Source: Pyxidicoccus parkwaysis (GTDB lineage: Bacteria > Myxococcota > Myxococcia > Myxococcales > Myxococcaceae). Taken from it: a stretch of DNA of 64,000 bases. The notes beneath the pieces were generated by a model. It saw nothing but the letters and a program-made list of their open reading frames with translations. It was not told the origin of the DNA and searched no databases. The stretch covers positions 12,011,001 through 12,075,000 of the forward strand of contig NZ_CP071090.1 of the NCBI RefSeq assembly GCF_017301735.1. The letters run 5' to 3'. Shown one piece after another: positions 27,474 through 35,142 of the stretch (positions within the stretch are counted from its first letter, which is position 1; each line of letters starts with the position of its first letter). A program made the translations under genes and the position numbers.

Positions 27474-29227
27474 AGGCTTGCATCCGAGTGCTGCACGCGC
27501 TGGTGCTGCTGGCGCCCGTGGTGGCGATGGCCGGTCCGCACTACATGGCGTCGCGTGACTGGGGCAGCTTCATCTGGCTGAGCACGTACCTGGACGCCGG
27601 GCAGACGTACACCTTCGAGACGCGAGACCTCACCGGCTCGGCGCCGGACACGGTGATGCACGTGCTGCGCGACAGGAACGGCTGGAGCCAGGTGGCGGTG
27701 GGGGATGACTGCTCGGGCTCGACGCGCTCGTGCGTCACCTTCACGGCGCCGGACTCGGGGTACTACCGCGTCTGGGTGCGCGCCTATGCGGAAGGGCGCG
27801 GCGGCACCGCGAGCGTGTACCGCAATGGCACGCTGCTGCTCGCCAACCAGCCCTTCGGCGGCGTGCCGGTGTCCTTCTCCTGGAAGGCGAAGGAGACCTT
27901 CCGCGTCTCGTCCACGACGCCCGGCGCGGGAGACCACCTCGTCTTCCTGCTGCGCTCCAACACGGAGTTCCTGCAGCTCGACGACGACAGCGGGCCGAAG
28001 ACGTACCCGTACCTCGTCGCTTCGAGCACGCAGAACGCCGGGACGCAGCGCGTGGTGGTGGGCCGCTACCCGGGCAGCACGGGCACGGCGAGCTTCATCC
28101 ATGACGAGGAGCTGTGGTCCACGATTTTCGACGACAACGACGGGGACGAGGACGGCCTGTCGGACGCACTGGAGCCGCTGGTGGGAACGAACCCCGAGTC
28201 GGCGGACTCGGACGGGGACATGGTGCCGGACCCGCTGGAGCTGTTCGGCAACGACGGCTTCTCCTTCTCCGAGTGGGGAAGCCCCACCGCGCGAGACGTC
28301 TACGTCGAGGTGGACTGGATGCAGCACCCGACGAACCCGTACCTGACGCGGCAGCCGTACGCGGCGCTGGTGGCGGACGCGGCGGCGGTGTTCGCCCAGG
28401 ACTCCAGCGTGCGGCTGCACGCATTCATCGACGGGACGCTGCCCTGGTACGAGGTGGTCTGCTACGGCGCGTGCAGCGGCGGAGTGGACTTCTACTCGCT
28501 GAAGTCGGGGGCGTTCTCCACGTCGAATCCGGAGCGGCGGCCGTACTTCCACTACGTGGTGTGGGGTTACAAGCACACGAGCACCACGTCCTGCTCGTCC
28601 GGCCGGGCGGAGATGCTGGGCAACGACGTCATCATCAGCATGGGCTGCTGGGCCAGCCCGAGCGCCGGAGAGCAGCGCGGCACCTTCATCCACGAGCTGG
28701 GACACAACCTCGCGCTGGACCACAACGGCAACGACGTGGCGGACCAGTACAGCGTCGTCCACAACAGCGTGATGAACTACCGCTACCAGCTCACCGGGGT
28801 GAGCAACTCCGGGTGGTACTCGTATTCGTTCGGCGGGAATGGGTGCGCGGCGTGCAGCTCGTCGCCGAAGGCCGCGTGTGCCGAGTGCCGGAGTGGCTTC
28901 CTCGGGTGCAGCTATCCCGGGTGTGGTGGGTGTGATTGCGACGTGAATGAGTGGGGCTCGCTGGCGCTGGACTTCTCGGATGATGGCGACGCGAACGACG
29001 GCTCGGGCCCGGTGAAGGCGCGCACGCTGCTGGCGAGGTACGCGCCGGATGACAAGGGTGGGCCGGCGCGTGCGCAGTCCTTCGTGCGCTACGTGGAGCG
29101 GCCGGCCGAGGCCCGGCGCGAGTCGGTGCGCCGCAAGCGGGAGCGGCTGCTCGCGCGAGGTCAGGTGGAGGGCAGGGACTTCCAGGTGTCGGCGGACGGC
29201 ACGGTGCTGTACGCCGAGTGCCCGTGA
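27470..29227 (+). CDS. Secreted metzincin-like zinc protease with calcium-binding repeats
   Basis: A 585-residue secreted protein: signal peptide MKACIRVLHALVLLAPVVAM, a pre-peptidase-like beta domain (to about residue 200), acidic type-3 calcium repeats (DDNDGDEDGLSDALE, NPESADSDGDMVPDPLE), then the catalytic domain. The zinc site is HELGHNLALDH (His408, Glu409, His412, His418) with a Met-turn SVMNYR (Met435), the metzincin layout; the usual glycine of HExxHxxGxxH is alanine here. A Cys-rich stretch (about ten cysteines near residues 455-490) follows. It overlaps the upstream helical-protein gene by ATGA and the downstream lipoprotein gene by GTGA. Confidence 0.85.
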   Translation: MKACIRVLHALVLLAPVVAMAGPHYMASRDWGSFIWLSTYLDAGQTYTFETRDLTGSAPDTVMHVLRDRNGWSQVAVGDDCSGSTRSCVTFTAPDSGYYRVWVRAYAEGRGGTASVYRNGTLLLANQPFGGVPVSFSWKAKETFRVSSTTPGAGDHLVFLLRSNTEFLQLDDDSGPKTYPYLVASSTQNAGTQRVVVGRYPGSTGTASFIHDEELWSTIFDDNDGDEDGLSDALEPLVGTNPESADSDGDMVPDPLELFGNDGFSFSEWGSPTARDVYVEVDWMQHPTNPYLTRQPYAALVADAAAVFAQDSSVRLHAFIDGTLPWYEVVCYGACSGGVDFYSLKSGAFSTSNPERRPYFHYVVWGYKHTSTTSCSSGRAEMLGNDVIISMGCWASPSAGEQRGTFIHELGHNLALDHNGNDVADQYSVVHNSVMNYRYQLTGVSNSGWYSYSFGGNGCAACSSSPKAACAECRSGFLGCSYPGCGGCDCDVNEWGSLALDFSDDGDANDGSGPVKARTLLARYAPDDKGGPARAQSFVRYVERPAEARRESVRRKRERLLARGQVEGRDFQVSADGTVLYAECP

Positions 29228-30069
29228 GCGGGCGCGCTGTCGCTGCCGTCCTCCTGGGGCTCTTCCTCGCGAGCTGCCGGTCGCGCTCCGAAGTCACGGA
29301 CGTGGACGCGGGCCCTGTCGCAGCGCCTTCGTCCACGGCCTCCGCCAGCGCGAGCGAGGTCCTCGCATCCGCGTCCACGGCGGCTCACGCCGTGAGCCCC
29401 TGTGACGAGGTCTGGCGCGCGGCCCAGGTCGACGTGGCCTTCAAGGAAGAGCCCGAGGACGTGGCCCGCACCGGCCCTCGGCTGGAGCGGCGCTTCACGG
29501 TGGCTCGGCAGCTCCAGGGCGCCTATCGCTACCAGGACCAGTGGGCCTCCGTGCTGGAGTACGAGACGGGCGCGGTGAAGGGCGGCGTGAGCTACAGCCT
29601 CACCGTGCCGGACGTGCTCGCGGACCTGAAGGGCCGCAAGGTGGCGTGGGCGAGCCACCGCGAGCCCGCGGGCTGTCTCGCCAGTGACGGAGAGGAGCCC
29701 GTGCTGCTCGCGGGCGACACGCTGCGGGACGAGAAGGGACGCCTGCTGTTGCTCACCGTGCCGAGCGCGCCCACCACGCCGGACGGCGACGTGCTGCTGC
29801 CCCCGGGCCTCGCCCCGGAACTGCGGGTCCACTGGGAGGACACCGGCTGCGAGGCAGGGAAGGGGACACGCACCCGGGGCGTGCGCCTGCGCTTCGAGAG
29901 CGGCGCCGCGTCGGTGCCCGTGAGCCTCGGCGAGACGGTGCACCTCACGCTGAGCGGCGTCCGCTACGAGGTCCGCGTGGCCCGAGCCGTGGCGGACAGC
30001 GCGGGCCGCTGCGGGCAGGCGGTGTTCACCGTGATTCGCGAGGGGCTGCGCGAGCAACGTCCCCTCTAG
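29224..30069 (+). CDS. Lipoprotein of unknown function, metzincin operon
   Basis: About 281 residues; signal peptide VAAVLLGLFLASC with a lipobox cysteine, a Ser/Ala/Thr-rich spacer, then a mature domain with paired cysteines and beta-rich sequence (SLTVPDVLADLKGRKVAWAS, VRYEVRVARAVADSAGRCGQ). GTG at 29224 overlaps the protease stop (GTGA); a GTG at 29218 is an alternative. The gene ends the three-gene operon beginning at 26823. I do not recognise a family. Because it is coupled to a secreted protease it may be an inhibitor, anchor or maturation factor, but this is inference. Confidence 0.75.
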   Translation: MSGRAVAAVLLGLFLASCRSRSEVTDVDAGPVAAPSSTASASASEVLASASTAAHAVSPCDEVWRAAQVDVAFKEEPEDVARTGPRLERRFTVARQLQGAYRYQDQWASVLEYETGAVKGGVSYSLTVPDVLADLKGRKVAWASHREPAGCLASDGEEPVLLAGDTLRDEKGRLLLLTVPSAPTTPDGDVLLPPGLAPELRVHWEDTGCEAGKGTRTRGVRLRFESGAASVPVSLGETVHLTLSGVRYEVRVARAVADSAGRCGQAVFTVIREGLREQRPL

Positions 30070-30158
30070 TGGCCACACGCTGAGCAGGCAGGCACGGCCC
30101 GTCGTCACTGCGTCACATCCGCACGGCCCCCACTCACACGGAGTGGGAGCGCCGGCCG

Positions 30159-31208
30159 ATGTCCATCGAATCCACCAGCTCGCCGTACCATGAAGAGGTC
30201 GTCCCCTTCTTCGCGGGTGACGGACGTGAGCTCAACCTCATCCACGTCCACGGGGACCAGGAGGCGACCCGAGGTCCGGTGGTCCTCGTGCACGGCGCCG
30301 GAGTGCGCGCCAACATCTTCCGAGCGCCCGTCCGGAAGACCGTCGTCGATGCCCTCATCGAGGACGGCTACGACGTGTGGCTGGAGAACTGGCGTGCCAG
30401 CATCGACGTGGCGCCGAGCGAGTGGACGCTCGACCAGGCGGCCGTGCATGACCACCCGGCGGCCATCCGCGCGGTGGTGCGCGCGACGGGCCACGACACC
30501 GTCAAGGCCATCGTCCACTGTCAGGGCTCCACCAGCTTCGCCATGGCCGCGGCCGCCGGCCTGCTCCCCCAGGTCGACGTCATCATCACCAACGCGGTGT
30601 CGCTGCACCCCGTGGTGCCCCACGCGGCGGAGCTGAAGCTGAAGTACGCCGTCCCGCCCGTGTCCCGGCTCATTCCGTACCTGGACCCCCAGTGGAGCTT
30701 CGGTGCGCCCACGCTGACGGCCAAGGCCCTCACCCTGCTCGTCCGCGCCTTCCATCACGAGTGCGACAACCTCGTCTGCCGCTGGTCCAGCTTCACCTAC
30801 GGCGTCGGCTTCCCCGTCCTCTGGCGCCACGAAAATCTCAACCCCGCGACGCACGCCTGGCTCGAGAACGAGTTCGCCAAGGTGCCCTTCACCTTCTTCC
30901 TCCAGATGAAGGAGTGCGTGCGCGCCGGGCACCTGCTGCCCGTGGAGCACCACCCCGCGCTCCCCGACGACGTCGCCGAGCGCGAGCCCCAGACGGACGC
31001 GCGCTGGGTCTTCTTCGCCGGCGCGGAGAACCGCTGCTTCCTCCCGGAGAGCCAGCGCCGCACCTTCGAGCACTTCGAGCGCTTCCGCCCCGGCTACCAC
31101 GCGCTGCACGTCGTCCCCGAGTACGGCCACCTGGACATGTTCATGGGCCAGGACGCCTCCCGAGATGTCTTCCCCCTCATCCTCGCCGAGCTCGACAAGC
31201 CGGTGTGA
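30159..31208 (+). CDS. Alpha/beta hydrolase of the GMC-oxidase-associated type
   Basis: A 349-residue alpha/beta hydrolase. The oxyanion region is VVLVHGAGVRANIF (41-54), the nucleophile elbow is AIVHCQGSTSF (117-127) and the catalytic His is probably in VVPEYGHLDMF. The elbow reads V-H-C-Q-G, placing Cys121 where most hydrolases have serine, as in PHA synthases (GxCxG); Ser124 is the alternative. This group is often fused C-terminal to GMC oxidases of the cholesterol-oxidase type. It is the first gene of a five-gene operon that ends in a GMC oxidase, so an ester or lactone of the oxidised lipid is a plausible substrate. Confidence 0.85.
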   Translation: MSIESTSSPYHEEVVPFFAGDGRELNLIHVHGDQEATRGPVVLVHGAGVRANIFRAPVRKTVVDALIEDGYDVWLENWRASIDVAPSEWTLDQAAVHDHPAAIRAVVRATGHDTVKAIVHCQGSTSFAMAAAAGLLPQVDVIITNAVSLHPVVPHAAELKLKYAVPPVSRLIPYLDPQWSFGAPTLTAKALTLLVRAFHHECDNLVCRWSSFTYGVGFPVLWRHENLNPATHAWLENEFAKVPFTFFLQMKECVRAGHLLPVEHHPALPDDVAEREPQTDARWVFFAGAENRCFLPESQRRTFEHFERFRPGYHALHVVPEYGHLDMFMGQDASRDVFPLILAELDKPV

Positions 31209-31220
31209 CGGAGCCCCGCC

Positions 31221-32198
31221 ATGTTCAATCCCCCCCGACGCATCGACACGCAGACCGGCCGCTTCTCGCGCGTCGATGGCATTCCGTATGAGCTGCCGGT
31301 CGATTCGAAGGACGCGCCGGTGCTCATGGCCGCCTTCTCCATCGACGCGGAGAAGGCCGCGCGCCTGCTGCCCGGCGACGAGGTGCACCCCCTGCGCATC
31401 AGCCGACAGAAGGGCGTGCTGCTGGTGACGGTGATTGACTACCGCACCACCGACATCGGCGCGTACATTGAGTTCAGCATCGCGATTGCGTGCACCTTCG
31501 GCCCGCGCCGCGCACCGCCGCTGCTGCCGCTCCTGTTCCAGAAGAAGTACGGGGTGGGGCAGTACGTGGTCGACCTGCCGGTGAATACCGAAATCTCGGT
31601 CAAGGGCGGCAAGGGCATCTGGGGCATGCCCAAGCACCTGGCCAACCTGGACTTCCGCATCCAGGACGGCTCGGTGAGCAGCCGCTACGACGAGGGCGGG
31701 AAGCAGGCGGTGCGCATCGAAATCGAGCGGCCGAAGCGCGCCTGGCTGCCATTGCGCATGGCGGCCGCGAACTACTGCGCGTTCCGCGGCATGTTGATGA
31801 AGAGCTACATCTACTTCCGGGGGAAGCTCGGCTTCCGCCTGGGCCGGCGCGCCCGGGGGCAACTGACGCTGGGCGACCATCCGCGCGTGCAGCCGCTGAA
31901 GGATTTGGGCGTCTCGCCTCAACCCATCTTCACCGCCTTCTTCCCCAAGACGAGCGGCGTGCTCGATGACCACTTCGAGGCGTGGTTCCTCAGCGAGCCC
32001 ACGCTGCCCGCGGACACGTATCCCGAGGGACTGGAGAGCGTCTTCCAGCTCGGCCAGAGCCAGACGCCCATGCCGCCTCCGGGAGAGGCGGTGACTGCGC
32101 GCGGCGTGTCCGAGGGCGAGATGCTCACGATGGAAGAGGACCTGGTGGAGGAGGTCCGGCACCCGTCGCACGCGTCCGAGCAAGAGGCGCATCCATGA
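31221..32198 (+). CDS. Acetoacetate-decarboxylase-family protein
   Basis: A 325-residue protein with the acetoacetate decarboxylase fold: SIDAEKAARLLPGDEVHPLR, YIEFSIAIACTFGP, and KGIWGMPKHLANLDF, the segment aligned with the active-site lysine pair. Lys138 is kept, but the neighbouring lysine that lowers its pKa in the classical enzyme is His139. Members of this family in biosynthetic and lipid loci do other Schiff-base chemistry such as aldol or decarboxylation steps. It follows the hydrolase after 12 bases and overlaps the next gene (ATGA at 32195), so it belongs to the operon. The residue after about 280 is a low-complexity acidic tail. Confidence 0.82.
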   Translation: MFNPPRRIDTQTGRFSRVDGIPYELPVDSKDAPVLMAAFSIDAEKAARLLPGDEVHPLRISRQKGVLLVTVIDYRTTDIGAYIEFSIAIACTFGPRRAPPLLPLLFQKKYGVGQYVVDLPVNTEISVKGGKGIWGMPKHLANLDFRIQDGSVSSRYDEGGKQAVRIEIERPKRAWLPLRMAAANYCAFRGMLMKSYIYFRGKLGFRLGRRARGQLTLGDHPRVQPLKDLGVSPQPIFTAFFPKTSGVLDDHFEAWFLSEPTLPADTYPEGLESVFQLGQSQTPMPPPGEAVTARGVSEGEMLTMEEDLVEEVRHPSHASEQEAHP

Positions 32199-32752
32199 TT
32201 CGGCAGGGGCTCCACCTGTTCAACGCCGCGCTGCTGTTCCTGTGCGCGTCGTTGTACCTGGGCACGGGCTGGTCGCTCGTCCTGTTCTCGTTCCCTGTCG
32301 AGCCCCTGCTCACGGTGGACAACTACTGGATGCAGTTCGTCCCCCAGCTCAGAGAAGCCACGCGCATCCTCACCGTCGTCACCTTCGTGATGCTGGCCTC
32401 GGCGGCGGTGCTGTTCTGGAACGAGCGCCGCACGGTGCTGCGCTGGTACCCCATCATCGTCTTCGTCGGGGTGCTGGCGGCGGGGCTCGTCACGCGCAAC
32501 CTCATCTTTCCTCGCAACCGCGAGATGGCCGCCGGCATTACCGACCCGGAGCGCCTGCACGTCGTCATCCGGGAGTGGATGGCGCTGAGCCGCCTCCGCG
32601 TGGGCATCTGGACGGCCGAGTGGCTGGCGATGATGGGCTACTTCGCCCACAGGCTGGTGTTGCTGGAGCGGCGGGTGATGGCCGGACAGCGCACCGTCCC
32701 GCCCATGCGTGAAGTCCGCACCGGGCGCCGGCCGGTGGAGGTGCTGCCATGA
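32195..32752 (+). CDS. Four-helix membrane protein, GMC-oxidase operon
   Basis: A 185-residue inner-membrane protein starting MIRQGLHLFNAALLFLCASL, with four predicted hydrophobic helices (about residues 5-25, 60-78, 88-105 and 140-160) and a basic C-terminus (MREVRTGRRPVEVLP). The family is not recognised. It overlaps the upstream gene by ATGA, and its own stop overlaps the first of four mini-ORFs by ATGA; its C-terminal residues VEVLP and stop are coded by the first copy of the 38-bp repeat. It probably anchors or assists a membrane-lipid enzyme of the operon. Confidence 0.82.
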   Translation: MIRQGLHLFNAALLFLCASLYLGTGWSLVLFSFPVEPLLTVDNYWMQFVPQLREATRILTVVTFVMLASAAVLFWNERRTVLRWYPIIVFVGVLAAGLVTRNLIFPRNREMAAGITDPERLHVVIREWMALSRLRVGIWTAEWLAMMGYFAHRLVLLERRVMAGQRTVPPMREVRTGRRPVEVLP

Positions 32753-32790
32753 GCACGGACATGTCGCCGCGAGCGGAGGTCCTGCCATGA
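32749..32790 (+). CDS. Mini-ORF 1 in the coupling repeat
   Basis: ATG at 32749 overlaps the stop of the membrane-protein gene (ATGA). It codes for MSTDMSPRAEVLP and ends in a TGA that overlaps the next start. GGAGG lies 7 bases upstream. The ORF itself is plain in the sequence; translation and any function are inferred. Confidence 0.5.
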   Translation: MSTDMSPRAEVLP

Positions 32791-32828
32791 GCGCGGACAT
32801 GTCGCCGCGAGCGGAGGTCCTGCCATGA
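32787..32828 (+). CDS. Mini-ORF 2 in the coupling repeat
   Basis: ATG at 32787, peptide MSADMSPRAEVLP. It has the same GGAGG spacing and an ATGA overlap at both ends, and differs from mini-ORF 1 by one residue. Confidence 0.5.
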   Translation: MSADMSPRAEVLP

Positions 32829-32866
32829 GCGCGGACATGTTGCCGCGAGCGGAGGTCCTGTCATGA
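32825..32866 (+). CDS. Mini-ORF 3 in the coupling repeat
   Basis: ATG at 32825, peptide MSADMLPRAEVLS. ATGA overlaps at both ends and GGAGG 7 bases upstream. Substitutions relative to ORF 2 are Ser-to-Leu and Pro-to-Ser. Confidence 0.5.
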   Translation: MSADMLPRAEVLS

Positions 32867-32907
32867 GCACGGAAACATCGACGCGCGTGGAGGTCCTGTC
32901 GCCATGA
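32863..32907 (+). CDS. Mini-ORF 4 in the coupling repeat
   Basis: ATG at 32863, peptide MSTETSTRVEVLSP. Its TGA overlaps the ATG of the patatin gene at 32904. The TSTRVE stretch is identical to residues 5-10 of the patatin protein, showing that the patatin N-terminus is itself a repeat copy. Confidence 0.5.
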   Translation: MSTETSTRVEVLSP

Positions 32908-35129
32908 ACATGGACACGTCGACGCGCGTGGAGCGTTGGCTCCAGGCGCATGAGCGGCAGTGGCGCTGGGTGCTCCAGGCGATTGCGTGGGTCACCATCG
33001 TCACCGGCGCGGCAATGATTGTCATGCCCGGCACGATGCTCGCTTCCCTCAGGGCGGGGACGGACCTGACCAGCCGCCACACCTTCGGCATCGAAGGCAT
33101 GTTCATGATTCTGTTCGGCGGGCTGCTGCTCCAGGGCCTGATGCGCCCGCGCGAGAATGGCGTGCCCCTGCTGTGGGCCGGCATCCAGAAGCTGGCCGCG
33201 TTCCTCGCGGTGTCGCTGGGTGTGCTGCGCGGCGTGTTCTCCCCGCTGGCGCTCACGGTGGCCTTCTTCGACTTGTTGTCGGGCGTGCTGGTGCTCGGCT
33301 ACCGCGCCTTCCTGAGCCGGGAGCAGCGGGCCGCCGTGGCAGGGAACGCCGGGCGCCTCACAGCGAACGGCGCGGTGATGGCGCCGCTCGGGATGAGTGC
33401 TCCCGGAGTGGTGGTGCCTCTCTCCGCGCGGCCCCGGCCGCCGGTGGTGTCCGCCGCATCCACCGAAGAGGCGCATGCCTCCGACGCGTCCCCTCCAGCG
33501 CCAGGAATGTCGGTCGCCGAGACGGCGGACCTGCGCGCCTCCGAGCCTGCACGGCCACTGCTCCCACTCATCGCGAGTGGCCGGAAGCGCTCCCTCATCC
33601 TCGCGGGCGGCGGCATGCGCGTGGCGTGGCAGGCGGGCGTGCTGCGTGCGCTCGCGGACGCGGGGCTCACCTTCCAGCATGGCGACGGCACGTCGGGCGG
33701 CATCATCAACCTGGCCATGCTGCTCTCCGGCGAGTCTCCCAAGGAGATGTGCGACCGGTGGCGGACGCTGCGGGTGAAGGACTTCGTCTCCTTCGTCTCA
33801 CCGGAGAAGTACCTGCGCGCCTGGGACATGGAGGCCATGGGCGACGCGGACGGAATCGTCCAGCACGTCTTCCCGCACCTCGGCATCGACGTGGACGCCA
33901 TCCGCGCCAACGCCAGCATGGAGGGCACCTTCAACGTCTGCGACTTCACCCGCAAGACGAACGACGTCATCCCGCACACGCGCGTGGAAAGAGACTTCCT
34001 CGTCGCCGGCATCTCCCTGCCCATCTTCATGCCGCCCGTGCGCAGGGACGGCGGCATCTACACGGACTCGGTGTGGATTCAGGATGCCAACCTGCTGGAG
34101 GCCGTGCACCGGGGCGCGGACGAGCTCTGGGTGATGTGGTGCATCGGCAACACGCCGGTGTACGAGCGTGGCTTCTTCCGCCAGTACGTCCACATGATTG
34201 AGATGAGCGCCAACGGCGCGCTCTTCTCCCAGTTGGAGCAGATTCAGTCCATCAACGACCGCATCCGCGCGGGCGAGGTGGTGCTGGGACACCGCGAGCC
34301 CATCACCGTCCACCTCATCAAGCCCGAGCGCCCGCTGCCGTTGGACCCGGACTTCTACGCGGGGCACATCACCGCCGCCTCGCTCATCGACATGGGCTAC
34401 TCGGACGCCTGGCGCTACCTCGCGGTGGCCAGCGACCGGGGCCTTCCCCTCACTCCGGAGATGACACAGATGACCGAGCCCGCACCCGACCTGACCTTCC
34501 GCGAAACCATGTCCGGGCCTCTCGCCCTCGGAGTCACCGACCCGATGGCCGGCGCCCAGCAGGGCCGCGCCACGCCCTTCACCATGCACTGCACCATCAG
34601 CGTGGATGACATGGACGCCTTCGAGAAGGACGCCAACCACGCCGCACGCCTCGTGGCCCACGTCAGCTTCCCGCCCTTCGGCGAGGACATCTCCGTGCGC
34701 GAGGGCGCCTTCAACCTCTTCCGCAACACCGATGACCCCAACACCCGCCTGATGACGTACAGCCTGCGCTTCGAGGCCAACGGGAAGGAGTACGTCCTGG
34801 AGGGCACGAAGACCATCCACGACGACCGGGGGCCGGACTTGTGGAAGGACACCACGCGCCTGTACTCGCAGCTCCACGAGGGCCCGGACGCACGCGGCCC
34901 CGTGGTGGGCGCGGGCGTGCTGACGCTCGGCGTGGGGCAGCTCCTCAAGCTCATCGCCAGCATGCGCTCGGCGCGCGAGGGCCTGAAGGGCGTCGAGATG
35001 GTGGGCCGCTTCGGCAAGCTCTTCCTCGGCACCCTCTGGGAAATCTACGCGCCGCACGCGAAGGCGGCGCCCCCGCAGCGCACGCCCGAGGAATCGAAGG
35101 GCGGGGAATCAACGACGGCAGGCGTGTGA
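32904..35129 (+). CDS. Patatin-like phospholipase with N-terminal membrane domain and GMC-associated C-domain
   Basis: A 741-residue fusion. Residues 20-135 hold about four hydrophobic helices; a Pro/Ala linker follows; a patatin domain starts at about 230 with GGGMRVAWQAGVLRALADAG, nucleophile in GDGTSGGIIN (about 262-266), and the second catalytic position in GGIYTDSVWIQDAN, where the usual DG[GA] reads D-S-V. Residues about 555-665 (FTMHCTISVDDMDAFEKDAN, then RDT-type PDLWKDTTRLY) match the domain found between oxidase and hydrolase parts of GMC-hydrolase fusion proteins. It is probably a lipid acyl hydrolase at the inner membrane. ATG at 32904 lies in the last repeat unit, and the gene precedes the GMC oxidase by 13 bases. 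Confidence 0.85.
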   Translation: MNMDTSTRVERWLQAHERQWRWVLQAIAWVTIVTGAAMIVMPGTMLASLRAGTDLTSRHTFGIEGMFMILFGGLLLQGLMRPRENGVPLLWAGIQKLAAFLAVSLGVLRGVFSPLALTVAFFDLLSGVLVLGYRAFLSREQRAAVAGNAGRLTANGAVMAPLGMSAPGVVVPLSARPRPPVVSAASTEEAHASDASPPAPGMSVAETADLRASEPARPLLPLIASGRKRSLILAGGGMRVAWQAGVLRALADAGLTFQHGDGTSGGIINLAMLLSGESPKEMCDRWRTLRVKDFVSFVSPEKYLRAWDMEAMGDADGIVQHVFPHLGIDVDAIRANASMEGTFNVCDFTRKTNDVIPHTRVERDFLVAGISLPIFMPPVRRDGGIYTDSVWIQDANLLEAVHRGADELWVMWCIGNTPVYERGFFRQYVHMIEMSANGALFSQLEQIQSINDRIRAGEVVLGHREPITVHLIKPERPLPLDPDFYAGHITAASLIDMGYSDAWRYLAVASDRGLPLTPEMTQMTEPAPDLTFRETMSGPLALGVTDPMAGAQQGRATPFTMHCTISVDDMDAFEKDANHAARLVAHVSFPPFGEDISVREGAFNLFRNTDDPNTRLMTYSLRFEANGKEYVLEGTKTIHDDRGPDLWKDTTRLYSQLHEGPDARGPVVGAGVLTLGVGQLLKLIASMRSAREGLKGVEMVGRFGKLFLGTLWEIYAPHAKAAPPQRTPEESKGGESTTAGV

Positions 35130-35142
35130 GGAGGCGGACGTC

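Larger units (their letters stand above)
32737..32941 (+). repeat. 38-bp tandem repeat carrying Shine-Dalgarno plus ATGA overlap
   Basis: GGAGG occurs at 32737, 32775, 32813, 32851 and 32889 (exact 38-bp spacing), and a diverged GGAGC follows at 32930 (41 bp later). The unit core is GGAGGTCCTGCCATGAGC: a ribosome-binding site, then ATGA, where the start ATG overlaps the TGA of the preceding frame. The first copy codes for the end of the membrane-protein gene, and the last two copies run into the start of the patatin gene. Confidence 0.95.
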
